Below, one piece after another: positions 6,202-13,496 of a stretch of 20,586 bases of DNA. This DNA comes from a virus. The stretch is taken from IMG/VR virus record IMGVR_UViG_3300034061_003333, positions 1 to 20,586 of that record. One strand, written 5' to 3'. The number at the start of each line of letters is the position of its first letter. Position 1 is the first letter of the stretch. The position numbers were made by a program, and so were the translations under genes. The notes under the pieces were generated by a model. The model saw only the letters and a program-made list of their open reading frames with translations, did not search any database and was not told the DNA's origin.

Positions 6202-8174
6202 CCATTTTGTGGGGGGACACAGAAACTAGAAGCCACTGCGATCTGTTGTCGGCGGGTGCGTATAACTACGCGCAAGACCGGACCACCGAGATTGTGCTGT
6301 TTAACTGGGCTTTCGACGATGAAGAGGTGGAGGAATGGTGGCCTGCGTGCGGGCGGCCATTCCCAGAGCGCGTCAAGCAGCACATCTTGAATGGCGGTCA
6401 GTTGCGGTTTCACAACGCCGGCTTTGACCGTCTGATCTTTAGCTACGTCTTGTGCCCGGATTTTGGCGTGCCAGAGCCGAAGCTAGAGCAGTTCTACTGC
6501 ACCGCAGCGCAAGCGCGGGCCAATTGCGGGCCTGGCAGTCTGGAAGATGTCGGCCGGTTTGCCGGCGCGGCCATGAAGAAGGACCACCGAGGCAAGCAGT
6601 TAATACGCCTTCTCTGTGTGCCCCCGTTCAATGCGGACCCCAAGCTGTTCGACGAGTTTCGGATCTACGGCGCGCAGGATGTGCGCGCCATGCGCGCCGT
6701 CAGCAAGGCGATGCGCGACCTGTCCGACGAGGAGCTGCTGGACTACCACGTCAACGAGCGGATCAACGACCGGGGTGTCCTGGTGGACACCGCGCTCTGC
6801 CAGGCCGCCGTGCGCTACGCGGGCGAGGAACTGACCGAGATCGAGCAGACCGTCCGCGAGGTGACGGGCGGCGCCATCACCAGCGTCCGCAGCCCGAAGA
6901 TGCGCGCGTGGGTCGAACACCGGGTCGGGCCGCAGGCCCGCAAGCTGATGGTCGTCCACAAGGACGGCGAGGCCAAGGTATCGATCGACAAGAACGTCCG
7001 CGCGAACCTGCTGGTCCTGGCCGCCGAGAACCCCGACGAGGTGCCGCCCGACGTGGCCGAGGTCATCCAATGCGCCGACGACCTCTGGGCCTCCAGCGTG
7101 GCGAAGTTCAACCGGCTGGCCGAACTGGCCGACCCCGAGGACGGCCGGGTGCGGGGCGCGTTCGTCTTCGCTGGCGGGGCCGCGACCGGCCGCGCGTCCA
7201 GCTACGGCGCCCAGGTCCATAACTTCCCCCGCAAGTGCGCCAAGGCGCCGGAGGACGTCCGGCAGGCGATGGTGCGAGGGCACCAGATCGTCCCGGCCTA
7301 CGGCAAGCGGGTGACGGACGTACTGAAAGGGATGCTGCGCCCGGCGCTGCTGCCCGCCTCCGGCAAGGTTCTGATCGCCGCCGACTGGTCGGCCATCGAG
7401 GCGCGGGTGAACCCCTGGCTGTCCAAGTCGAACAGCGGCGCCGAGAAGCTCGGGATCTTCGAACGCGGCGAGGACGTCTACAAGGTCAACGCCGCTGCGA
7501 CCTTCCGCGTCGCCGTCGAGGAGGTCACGAAGGACCAGCGCCAAGTCGGCAAGGTGCAGGAGCTGGCCTGCGGCTTCGCTGGCGGCGTCGGCGCCTTCGC
7601 GGCCATGGGCCGGATCTACGGCATCAACCTGCCCGAGAGCGAGGCCAGGAAGATGGTGGATGCGTGGCGCCGGGCGAACTCCTGGTCGGTGCCGTTCTGG
7701 CAGGGGCTGGAGGAAGCCTACACGCGGGCGATGCGGAACAAGGGCCATGAATTCACCGCTGGCCACATCACCTATTTGTTCGACGGCCAGCATCTTTGGT
7801 ATGCTCTGCCTTCCGGCCGCGTCCTCTGCTATCCCTTCGCGCGGCTGGAGCCCGAGGGCATCACCTATGCGAAAGCCTCCTGGAAACCGGCAGCGGACGC
7901 GAAAGAGTGGCCCCGCGCGCGGCTCTGGCGAGGGCTCGCGTGCGAGAACGTGACCCAGGCCACCGCGCACGATTTGCTTCGTCATACCCTGCGCCAGCTA
8001 GAGGCCGAGGGTCACGACGTCGTGCTGCACGTCCATGACGAGGTGGTGGTCGAGACGAGCGACCCGGAGGCGGCGCAGGCCGCCATGCAGCGCATCATGT
8101 GTTCACCACCAGCCTGGGCGGCAGGGATACCGCTCAATATCGAGGCTGCGGTGATGACCAGATATGGCAAGTAA
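6198..8174 (+). CDS. Family A DNA polymerase with 3'-5' exonuclease
   Basis: This 658-aa replicative polymerase is of the phage PolA type. The N-terminal DEDD-type exonuclease has DTET (D7, E9), HNAGFD (72-77) and YGAQD (157-161). The polymerase domain has motif A ADWSAIEAR (D396, E401), motif B from R448 to GF (459-460) including K452, and motif C HVHDE (D614, E615). All catalytic acids are present, so it should proofread and synthesise DNA. No 5'-3' exonuclease domain is present, as usual for phage enzymes. The first 130 or so codons are clearly poorer in G+C (53-60% in four sampled 60-base lines) than the body (72-73% in two). This matches the flanking HNH gene and suggests a recombination junction near 6600-6650. 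The ATG overlaps the HNH stop. Confidence 0.96.
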   Translation: MTILWGDTETRSHCDLLSAGAYNYAQDRTTEIVLFNWAFDDEEVEEWWPACGRPFPERVKQHILNGGQLRFHNAGFDRLIFSYVLCPDFGVPEPKLEQFYCTAAQARANCGPGSLEDVGRFAGAAMKKDHRGKQLIRLLCVPPFNADPKLFDEFRIYGAQDVRAMRAVSKAMRDLSDEELLDYHVNERINDRGVLVDTALCQAAVRYAGEELTEIEQTVREVTGGAITSVRSPKMRAWVEHRVGPQARKLMVVHKDGEAKVSIDKNVRANLLVLAAENPDEVPPDVAEVIQCADDLWASSVAKFNRLAELADPEDGRVRGAFVFAGGAATGRASSYGAQVHNFPRKCAKAPEDVRQAMVRGHQIVPAYGKRVTDVLKGMLRPALLPASGKVLIAADWSAIEARVNPWLSKSNSGAEKLGIFERGEDVYKVNAAATFRVAVEEVTKDQRQVGKVQELACGFAGGVGAFAAMGRIYGINLPESEARKMVDAWRRANSWSVPFWQGLEEAYTRAMRNKGHEFTAGHITYLFDGQHLWYALPSGRVLCYPFARLEPEGITYAKASWKPAADAKEWPRARLWRGLACENVTQATAHDLLRHTLRQLEAEGHDVVLHVHDEVVVETSDPEAAQAAMQRIMCSPPAWAAGIPLNIEAAVMTRYGK

Positions 8175-8184
8175 GGGGGAGACG

Positions 8185-10497
8185 ATGGACTTCGTAGAGT
8201 TCTTGCAGGGGCTTGCGCCGCCCAACGAGACGCTGCTGGTGGTGCGGCAGAAGGCGGTCCTGCGGGACGGCCAGCAGGCACTGCACGCCGACGGCACGCC
8301 GAAATACACTTGGCCTGCCTTCCTGCCCACCAAGCGGCGGAACGACGGCGGGTCGTGGTACGGCAATACCGGATCCTTCATCATCGACCGCTTCAAGGAT
8401 GGCCAGCCGTCGGCGGCGGCGGCCTGCTGCGAATACGTCCTGGTGATGATGCTGGACGACGTGGGCACCAAGGCGAAGACGCCGCCCCTGGCCCCGACCT
8501 GGATCATGGAGACGAGCGAGGGTTCGTTCCAATGGGGCTACGCCTTCGCGGAGCAGCCGACGAAGGGTGAGTTCACCGCGGCTATGACGGCCATCGCGGA
8601 GGCGGGCTACACCGACCCCGGCGCGACCAACGCCGTCCGCAACTTCCGACTGCCGGGCTCGGTCAACCTCAAGCCCGGCCGCGACGGCTTCAAGGCGCGG
8701 CTGGTGGAGTTCCACCCCGACCGTGAATTTACCCTCCCGCAGATCTGCGAGGCGCTGGGCGTCACGCCAGCGCCGGCCGACACGGCCTCGCAGGGCGTCT
8801 TCCGGCTGCGCGACACGGGCAAGGATGTGGTGCTGGAGTGGCTGAACGAGCAGGGCCTAGTCCTGTCGGCGGTCAACCAGGAAGGCTGGCTGGGCGTCGT
8901 CTGCCCGAACGCGGCAGAGCATACCACCGGCCAGAGCGAGGCTCGCTACAGCCCGATCAATCGCGCCTTCTGCTGCTACCACAGCCATTGCGAGCATCTG
9001 GACAGCGCGGCTTTCCTCAAGTGGGTCTGCGACCAGGGCGGTCCCCGCGCTGGCCACGGCCTGCGGGATGAGCTGCTGGCGGAGCAGATGTCCCGCACGC
9101 TCGACAAGCTGACGCCGACCGAAAACTTCCCCGACCGCGCCGCCGAGATCATCGCAGAGGTGGACCGCAAGGAGCTGGGCCGGGTCGAGAAGGCGGGTTG
9201 GTACGAGCGGTTCGCCTATGTCCTGTCGGACGACTGCTACTTCGACCTTCTGGATCGGCGGGAGATCAGCCGGAACGCCTTCAACGCCCTGTTCCGCCAC
9301 ATCCCCTGCAAGTCCATCCACAGCGGAAAGAAGATCGAGGCCAGCACCTGCTACGACGAGAACCGGCAGGCGATGGGCGCGCGGGTGCTGGTGGGCGTGA
9401 CCTACGCCGCTGGCGAAAGCGTGCTGGTGTCGCGCAACGCCGAGGTCTACGGCAACCGCTGGGTCAACGCCCGGCCGGACGTGTCGAAGGCGCCGGGCGG
9501 CGACGTGTCGCGCTGGGTCGAGCATTGCAAGCGGCTGGTGCCGGACCAGGCTGACCTCGACCACATTTGGGACGTGATGGCGTTCAAGGTCCAGAACCCG
9601 CGCGTCAAGATCAACCACGCGATCTTGCACGGCGGCCACGGCGGCAGCGGTAAGGATACCATGTGGGCGCCGTTCATGTGGGCGGTCTGCGGCCCGACGC
9701 TGGTCAACCGCGGCCTCATCGACGGGGACACGATCAACAGCCAATGGGGCTACGCGCTGGAAAGCGAAGTCATCCTGCTGAACGAGCTGAAGGAGCCGGA
9801 GGCGCGGGAGCGCCGGGCGCTGGCGAACCGGCTGAAGCCGATCATCGCCGCCCCGCCGGAGTATCTGGTGGTCAACCGCAAGGGCCTGCACCCCTACGAC
9901 ACGCTGAACCGGGCTTTCGTCCTGGCATTCTCCAACGACATGATCCCGCTCACGCTGTCGAGCGACGACCGGCGCTGGTTCGTCATCTGGTCCACCACGG
10001 GCCGCATGGACCCGAAGGAAGCGCAGGCGATCTGGCGCTGGTATAAGGAACAGGGCGGGTTCGAAGCCATTGCCCGCTGGCTGTATGCCCGCGACGTGTC
10101 GGCGTTCAATCCTGGCGCCGCGCCGCCCATGACGGACGTGAAGACGTCGCTGGTCGAGCATAGCATGAGCATGGCCGAAAGCGTCATCGTCGAGCTGGTG
10201 CGGGACCGGCGGGGCGAGTTCGCCCGTGGCGTCATCGGCGGCCCGTTCCACGCGCTCTGCGACCGTCTCCAGGCGGTGATGCCGTCGGGCGCGAAGGTGC
10301 CGCAGGCGGCGCTGCTGCACGCAATCCAAGAGGCCGGCTGGGTGGATATCGGGCGGGTGGACTCGACGGATCACCGGACGAAGAAGCACATCTTCGCCGC
10401 GCCCGAACTCGCGCGGGGTCTGAGCAAGAGCGACCTTCGGCGCATGATCGAGGAGCCCTCCGCGCCGAAGGTCGTGGATCTCAAGGTCGTGGGGTGA
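8185..10497 (+). CDS. Primase-helicase (RepB/PrimPol-like primase fused to SF3-type helicase)
   Basis: This 770-aa fusion replication protein has an N-terminal primase-like part: DDVGTK (91-96) with paired Asp, ETSEGSFQWGY (109-119) and RNFRLPGSVNLKP (152-164), the order seen in phage RepB/archaeo-eukaryotic primases. A likely zinc site follows: C240 with C263, C264, H266, H268, C269 and H271. The C-terminal helicase has Walker A GGHGGSGKDT (483-492, K490) and a Walker B-like VILLNELKE (529-537). Further on, LAFSNDMIPL and DDRRWFV match the sensor and Arg-finger region of virulence-E/D5-type proteins. The ATG at 8185 is chosen because AAGGGGGAG lies just upstream; an in-frame ATG at 8164 lies inside the polymerase gene. 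It would prime and unwind, and is the best candidate to act at the origin in 15377-15666. Confidence 0.93.
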   Translation: MDFVEFLQGLAPPNETLLVVRQKAVLRDGQQALHADGTPKYTWPAFLPTKRRNDGGSWYGNTGSFIIDRFKDGQPSAAAACCEYVLVMMLDDVGTKAKTPPLAPTWIMETSEGSFQWGYAFAEQPTKGEFTAAMTAIAEAGYTDPGATNAVRNFRLPGSVNLKPGRDGFKARLVEFHPDREFTLPQICEALGVTPAPADTASQGVFRLRDTGKDVVLEWLNEQGLVLSAVNQEGWLGVVCPNAAEHTTGQSEARYSPINRAFCCYHSHCEHLDSAAFLKWVCDQGGPRAGHGLRDELLAEQMSRTLDKLTPTENFPDRAAEIIAEVDRKELGRVEKAGWYERFAYVLSDDCYFDLLDRREISRNAFNALFRHIPCKSIHSGKKIEASTCYDENRQAMGARVLVGVTYAAGESVLVSRNAEVYGNRWVNARPDVSKAPGGDVSRWVEHCKRLVPDQADLDHIWDVMAFKVQNPRVKINHAILHGGHGGSGKDTMWAPFMWAVCGPTLVNRGLIDGDTINSQWGYALESEVILLNELKEPEARERRALANRLKPIIAAPPEYLVVNRKGLHPYDTLNRAFVLAFSNDMIPLTLSSDDRRWFVIWSTTGRMDPKEAQAIWRWYKEQGGFEAIARWLYARDVSAFNPGAAPPMTDVKTSLVEHSMSMAESVIVELVRDRRGEFARGVIGGPFHALCDRLQAVMPSGAKVPQAALLHAIQEAGWVDIGRVDSTDHRTKKHIFAAPELARGLSKSDLRRMIEEPSAPKVVDLKVVG

Positions 10498-10687
10498 CGC
10501 GGCCTAGGGTCGCGTTGGCCTGGATCCGGACGTCGCGGTTGCACCAGGTCCAACACGCGCCGTCCTCGTCCTGGAAGCAGACCCACATAAGGTCTGCCTC
10601 CGGGCCGTAGTCGATCACCAGATGCGCCCACGCCTTGCCCTTCGGCGTGAGCAGCGGCAGGGGCGGGTTGAGCTGCGTCAGCATCAT
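10481..10687 (-). CDS. Conserved-looking small phage protein (DYGPEADLMWVCF motif)
   Basis: This 68-aa protein contains LLTPKGKAWAHLVIDYGPEA followed by DLMWVCF and CWTWCNRDVR. I recall similar short proteins with a TPKGKAWAHLVIDYGPEH-LLWVCF pattern in many phages and mobile elements, without assigned function. It is the last gene of the long leftward cluster. It overlaps the opposing primase-helicase stop by 17 nt and the upstream gene by ATGA. The Trp/Cys-rich core suggests a small compact fold, possibly protein-binding, but this is inference. Confidence 0.8.
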   Translation of the reverse strand: MMLTQLNPPLPLLTPKGKAWAHLVIDYGPEADLMWVCFQDEDGACWTWCNRDVRIQANATLGRVTPRP

Positions 10688-10908
10688 CCCGCCCGGTAAT
10701 CCAGCCCTGTGGGCTCCCGGAAGGGCTCCGGCACCGGCAGGCCGCGGACCATAGCCCCGGCCTGCTCGTATGTGCTGGCGACCGTGTGGTCCTCACCCGT
10801 GCGAGCGCGCAGCCGCACATAGCGGGCGGCGTCCTTGCAGCGCCGCTCGGCCATCACCAGCGCGGCCAGGAAGCCTTCCCTCCAGGCCGCGCGTTCTTGT
10901 TCGCTCAT
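10684..10908 (-). CDS. Small helical protein of unknown function
   Basis: This 74-aa protein is not recognised. An N-terminal amphipathic helix (EQERAAWREGFLAALVMAER) leads into KDAARYVRLRARTGEDHTVA and a Pro-rich tail. It has no cysteine pair or membrane segment. ATGA overlaps at both ends with neighbouring genes, in a run of coupled minus-strand genes, are the main support that it is real. Confidence 0.7.
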   Translation of the reverse strand: MSEQERAAWREGFLAALVMAERRCKDAARYVRLRARTGEDHTVASTYEQAGAMVRGLPVPEPFREPTGLDYRAG

Positions 10909-11087
10909 CCGGCCAGCGCCTCCCGCGCCGACCGCACCAGCGTCTCGGCCAGCCGCAGCGCCTGCGCCGGGGTCAGGTCGGCCACGCGGTCGTCGGCGTA
11001 GGTCTTGCCGTTCAGCACCAGCCGGACCTGGCCCTGGTGCCAGATGGCAAAGGCTTCGCCGACAGGCGGAAGGTCGCGCTCGCTCAT
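10905..11087 (-). CDS. Small protein of unknown function
   Basis: This 60-aa protein begins MSERDLPPVGEAFAIWHQGQ and ends with a helical Ala/Leu/Arg-rich segment (LTPAQALRLAETLVRSAREA). The start at 11087 is chosen because it gives the ATGA overlap with the upstream stop; an ATG at 11105 would add six residues. The middle, VRLVLNGKTYADDRVADL, looks beta-rich. No known domain is recognised. Confidence 0.7.
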   Translation of the reverse strand: MSERDLPPVGEAFAIWHQGQVRLVLNGKTYADDRVADLTPAQALRLAETLVRSAREALAG

Positions 11088-11332
11088 AGCTTCGCTCCCG
11101 TCCACGGGTCGCGCGACGGCACCAAGCCGCCGCTAGGCAGGCGCCGCCGGGGCTCGCCCAGCGTCTTGACGATCTCGCGCTCTAGCTGGCGCAGCCGGTC
11201 GGTCCACGCCTCGATGGGCGCCGGGTCGTCCCCATTGTCGTAGGCGTGCCGGTCCAGCAGCACGGCAACGCGTTCGGCTGCGTCGAAGGCGCGATGCATG
11301 GCCGCATCAGCGGCCTCATGTTTATCGTGCAT
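11084..11332 (-). CDS. Small charged protein of unknown function
   Basis: This 82-aa protein has a long N-terminal amphipathic helix (HEAADAAMHRAFDAAERVAV), then WTDRLRQLEREIVKTLGE and a Pro/Arg-rich tail. It may form a helical hairpin or dimer. Its start overlaps the upstream 54-aa gene by 11 nt and its stop gives an ATGA overlap with the next gene. Function is not recognisable. Confidence 0.68.
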   Translation of the reverse strand: MHDKHEAADAAMHRAFDAAERVAVLLDRHAYDNGDDPAPIEAWTDRLRQLEREIVKTLGEPRRRLPSGGLVPSRDPWTGAKL

Positions 11333-11486
11333 GGTCCTTGTCCTCCTTCTCTACCTGTCGCCGGTAGGCGGTTGCGATGGCGACGGCCAGCACATCCGGG
11401 TGCTGGCCTTCGATTGCCTTGACGCCCCAGGCCCGCGCCAGGTCGCACAGGCGCTGGGGGTCGCGCTCCTCAATCCGGACCCTCAT
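11322..11486 (-). CDS. Small protein, ATGA-coupled to MarR gene
   Basis: This 54-aa frame starts MRVRIEERDPQRLCDLARAW, continues through GVKAIEGQHPDVLAVAIATA and ends in a charged tail (RQVEKEDKDHAR). The ATG at 11486 overlaps the TGA of the upstream MarR gene by 4 nt, and the stop lies 11 nt inside the next gene, so it fits the packing of the cluster. The sequence looks like a small helical protein. I do not recognise it. Confidence 0.6.
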   Translation of the reverse strand: MRVRIEERDPQRLCDLARAWGVKAIEGQHPDVLAVAIATAYRRQVEKEDKDHAR

Positions 11487-11794
11487 GCGCCGGGGTGCAT
11501 CTCGCGCAGCAGGCGCCGCCCGGCGGCGGTGACGGTCAGCCGCACCTTGCGGCGGTCCTCGTCGTCCTGCATCCGCAGCAGCAGCCCCAGCATAACGAGC
11601 CGGTCAGCGGCGCGGGTGATGACGGGCGCGGAGACGCCCAGCATGTTCGCGAGCGGGCGGTTGCTAAGGCCGGGATGCTCGGCGGCTGTGGCCAGGATGG
11701 CCATCTGGCGGCAGGTCATGTTGGCGTCCGCGTCGGCGGCGATGACGAACGGCCAAGCGTTCGCGGGGAAGTCGAGGTGGAAGCGGTCGGTCAT
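11483..11794 (-). CDS. MarR-family winged-helix transcriptional regulator
   Basis: This 103-aa protein has a winged helix-turn-helix of the MarR type: MTCRQMAILATAAEHPGLSN, then RPLANMLGVSAPVITRAADR (recognition helix, about 54-67), then the beta wing RMQDDEDRRKVRLTVTAAGR with the D-x-R-R signature near 80-82. Family members bind palindromic DNA as dimers, usually as repressors. It is shorter than typical MarR (about 140 aa), with reduced flanking dimerisation helices. It is the only clear transcription regulator in the window and so a candidate binder of the palindromes at 15726-15757 or 3362-3376. Its Shine-Dalgarno sequence (AAAGGGACC) directly follows the stop of the upstream zinc-ribbon gene. 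Confidence 0.85.
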   Translation of the reverse strand: MTDRFHLDFPANAWPFVIAADADANMTCRQMAILATAAEHPGLSNRPLANMLGVSAPVITRAADRLVMLGLLLRMQDDEDRRKVRLTVTAAGRRLLREMHPGA

Positions 11795-11808
11795 TGTGTC
11801 GGTCCCTT

Positions 11809-12114
11809 TCAGATTGCGTTACGGCAAGAGCCGCACAGTCGGTTATGTGGCCCCTCGCTGTCAAACGTTTTCGAGCAGCGAAGGCAGTTGCGCGCCGTGG
11901 TGGTCTGACGCGGCGCGGTTGGGCACTTGAAGCGGTCGCGGAATTGCGCCGCGGCTTGGGCCGTGCGGGTCTGATGCGCCCACCAAGCGCTTAAGCCCTT
12001 GGCGGAGATGTCGCCCACCTCATCCGCCAGTTGCTCCCACGTCATCCCCTGCGCCCGGCCGGTGGAGACGATGGCCACCCGCCGGGCGATGTAATCGCTG
12101 GCATAGGTCGGCAT
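11809..12114 (-). CDS. HTH plus zinc-ribbon protein
   Basis: This 101-aa protein's N-terminal half has a probable DNA-binding-like helical unit (MTWEQLADEVGDISAKGLSA, about 24-43). Its C terminus is a CxxC...CxxC zinc ribbon: NCLRCSKTF then HNRLCGSCR (C77, C80, C94, C97). Similar C-terminal ribbons (NRLC-x2-C) are common in small proteins of alphaproteobacteria and their phages. The start at 12114 is chosen because it makes a TGATG junction with the upstream stop; an upstream in-frame ATG at 12183 would add 23 shadow-like residues. Possible roles are transcriptional or adaptor; nothing decides between them. Confidence 0.8.
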   Translation of the reverse strand: MPTYASDYIARRVAIVSTGRAQGMTWEQLADEVGDISAKGLSAWWAHQTRTAQAAAQFRDRFKCPTAPRQTTTARNCLRCSKTFDSEGPHNRLCGSCRNAI

Positions 12115-12347
12115 CAGCGCCCCCGCAGCGGCACGATGTTTGGGTGGTATGCGCTGCTGTCCCATGCCGGCTGCTGGCGCCAATGGGGCGGCACGGTGCG
12201 GCCCTCCAGCAGCCGCGCCCGCTCGATTAGGTCGGGCAGCACCAGGGCCAGCAGCTCCAGCGCCACGATGGCCCGGTTAGGGTCGCCCTCGGTCGCCAGC
12301 GTGGCGGCCATGTCCGCGAGGGCGGTGAGGTCTTCCGTCAGGCTCAT
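12114..12347 (-). CDS. Small helical protein of unknown function
   Basis: This 77-aa protein starts MSLTEDLTALADMAATLATE. Two amphipathic helices (about 1-20 and 27-50) are followed by a Pro/Trp-containing tail (TVPPHWRQQPAWDSSAYHP). The start at 12347 overlaps the upstream TGA by 4 nt; a longer frame to 12581 is Arg-rich shadow sequence. No domain is recognised. TGATG coupling to the next gene suggests shared translation. Confidence 0.72.
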   Translation of the reverse strand: MSLTEDLTALADMAATLATEGDPNRAIVALELLALVLPDLIERARLLEGRTVPPHWRQQPAWDSSAYHPNIVPLRGR

Positions 12348-12565
12348 GCGACGCGCTCCGGCAGTTTGGTGGGCTCGCGCCCGTTGTGCTTGGCCCATAC
12401 GGCCTCGGCCTCGTCTAGCTGGCGGCCGAGATCCGCCAGCGTGCGGTTGATCCGCCAATGCTCCTCGCCGCCCACATAGGCCAGCTTTAGGAGCTGCTCC
12501 TGCATGGCGATGGCGGCGCACAAGACGCGGATCGTGCGGAAGGCGGGCGGGTTGGTTCTGATCAT
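12344..12565 (-). CDS. Small protein of unknown function
   Basis: This 73-aa protein begins MIRTNPPAFRTIRVLCAAIA and continues with a helical, charged stretch (INRTLADLGRQLDEAEAVWA). The start at 12565 gives an ATGA overlap with the upstream micropeptide gene; an ATG two codons earlier is less likely. It is predicted cytoplasmic, possibly coiled-coil-forming in the second half. Function is not recognisable. Confidence 0.7.
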   Translation of the reverse strand: MIRTNPPAFRTIRVLCAAIAMQEQLLKLAYVGGEEHWRINRTLADLGRQLDEAEAVWAKHNGREPTKLPERVA

Positions 12566-12684
12566 GGCCAACGGTCCTCATCCCTGTCGATCCGGCGCAG
12601 CAGCGCCCACGCGGCCAGTACGAACAGCCCTATGGCGGCCAGGATGGCGGCCAGGGCCAGCTTCAGCCAATCTAAAAACTCCAT
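12562..12684 (-). CDS. Single-pass membrane micropeptide (40 aa)
   Basis: The frame encodes MEFLDWLKLALAAILAAIGL followed by FVLAAWALLRRIDRDEDRWP. It has one strong hydrophobic helix (about 8-29) followed by a basic then acidic tail, consistent with a short inner-membrane protein. Its stop overlaps the next ATG by 4 nt. A Shine-Dalgarno-like GAGGGAG lies about 10 nt upstream of the ATG. Spanin, holin or host-modulating roles are all possible; position among early-type genes argues against lysis. No homologue is recognised. Confidence 0.62.
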   Translation of the reverse strand: MEFLDWLKLALAAILAAIGLFVLAAWALLRRIDRDEDRWP

Positions 12685-12781
12685 TGCGGTGCGTCTCCCT
12701 CATGTGTAACGCTATCGGTGACGGTGCTGCGGTGGTCGCGCCCGTCGTGCGCTGCGGCGGCCCTCCCCCGGCCCGCGCATC

Positions 12782-12820
12782 GCCCGGCCCGCTGCGCTAG
12801 TCCCTCGCGGCGGGCCGGGC
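12782..12820 (-). terminator. Long GC-rich inverted repeat in a 140-nt gap
   Basis: GCCCGGCCCGC (12782-12792) and GCGGGCCGGGC (12810-12820) form a perfect 11-bp stem with a 17-nt loop. It lies 4 nt beyond the stop of the 72-aa gene in the leftward direction, inside the only sizeable gap (12685-12824) of the small-gene cluster. No T-run follows leftward; GCTTTC follows on the plus side. It may be a partial terminator or an mRNA 3'-end stem. No clear new promoter is seen in the remainder of the gap. Confidence 0.45.
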
Positions 12821-12824
12821 GCTT

Positions 12825-13043
12825 TCACGGCAAGCGCACCCGGACGTCGATCCCGACCGTGTAGAAGATGACGGCGCGCGGGCGGTCCCACCCGTCGTAT
12901 TCGACCGTGATGCGATCCGGGTGCGTGTGTGCGTCCGAAACTATGACGCCGTCTCGGCTGGCGAGCCATTGGGCATAGAGCGCGGCCCGGTAGCGTTCCA
13001 AATCCTCGCCGCGGTAACGGTGGTGCATGGTGGCGGTGGTCAT
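12825..13043 (-). CDS. Small protein of unknown function (His-rich N terminus)
   Basis: This 72-aa protein starts MTTATMHHRYRGEDLERYRA and continues ALYAQWLASRDGVIVSDAHT, then a beta-rich end (RITVEYDGW, RAVIFYTVGIDVRVRLP). The start at 13043 is supported by AAAAGGGGGAC just upstream; a longer frame to 13244 is shadow sequence. The alpha then beta pattern suggests a compact small domain. Function is not recognisable. Its stop is followed by the hairpin at 12782-12820. Confidence 0.75.
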   Translation of the reverse strand: MTTATMHHRYRGEDLERYRAALYAQWLASRDGVIVSDAHTHPDRITVEYDGWDRPRAVIFYTVGIDVRVRLP

Positions 13044-13111
13044 GGTGTCCCCCTTTTGCGTAGCGTCGCCGCAGCGATAGCCACGGCGCGGATGAGTAGG
13101 TTGAAGATCAT
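13040..13111 (-). CDS. Possible 23-aa membrane micropeptide
   Basis: The frame encodes MIFNLLIRAVAIAAATLRKR followed by GTP. It fills the space between two genes exactly, with an ATGA overlap at both ends (ATG at 13111 in the stop of the 61-aa gene; its own TGA over the ATG at 13043). The hydrophobic stretch with a basic end resembles a membrane-inserting peptide. It may instead be a coupling leader that carries ribosomes between genes. Confidence is limited by length. Confidence 0.42.
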   Translation of the reverse strand: MIFNLLIRAVAIAAATLRKRGTP

Positions 13112-13293
13112 CGGCGGCCCTGCTGGATGACGTGGCGGGTGCCGTCGTCGTGGATGAGGATGGCGCGTAGGTGTTCCGGCACGCCATAGAAGCGCAGCAG
13201 GTCCGGCGGCGGTATGTCCCGCACGCGCTCATGCCGCGCGACAAGCCGGGGCGATAGCTCCGGCCGTTCGTCCCGTATCTCTAGCGTCGTCAT
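13108..13293 (-). CDS. Small protein of unknown function
   Basis: This 61-aa protein begins MTTLEIRDERPELSPRLVAR. The end, LRAILIHDDGTRHVIQQGRR, looks like a beta hairpin. The start at 13293 overlaps the upstream stop by ATGA; the longer frame to 13602 is an Arg/Pro-rich shadow. It is strongly charged and cytoplasmic, with no domain recognised. Confidence 0.7.
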   Translation of the reverse strand: MTTLEIRDERPELSPRLVARHERVRDIPPPDLLRFYGVPEHLRAILIHDDGTRHVIQQGRR

Positions 13294-13496
13294 GGCGCAA
13301 ACCTCTCCGCCATCATCCCGCGCAGATGCGCGAGCGTGCTGCTGGCGTCCTCGGCCAGCCAATGCAGCCCCATCACGACGCCTTGCGGGAGGCGGGCCGC
13401 CTCCGCGTCCGCGTGGAGCGCCACAAGGCGGGTGTGGGCTAGCTCTAGGTGGCGCGCGACGGTCTCGGCCGTGGCGGGCGGGCTGGCGGCGCTCAT
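13290..13496 (-). CDS. Small helical protein of unknown function
   Basis: This 68-aa protein begins MSAASPPATAETVARHLELA and is almost entirely helical by composition (THTRLVALHADAEAARL and GLHWLAEDASSTLAHLRGMM regions). It has ATGA overlaps with neighbours at both ends. It may be a helical-bundle or dimer-forming protein. It is not recognised. Confidence 0.7.
   Translation of the reverse strand: MSAASPPATAETVARHLELAHTRLVALHADAEAARLPQGVVMGLHWLAEDASSTLAHLRGMMAERFAP

Noticed and set aside
6600-7985. 461-aa open frame on the minus strand across the polymerase gene
   Set aside because: It is a frame shadow of a high-G+C gene: the plus strand has all polymerase motifs, while this frame is low-complexity Arg/Gly/Val text without an RBS.
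8857-10389. 510-aa open frame on the minus strand across the primase-helicase gene
   Set aside because: It is antisense to a clear primase-helicase, has composition typical of a shadow frame, and shows no recognisable motif.
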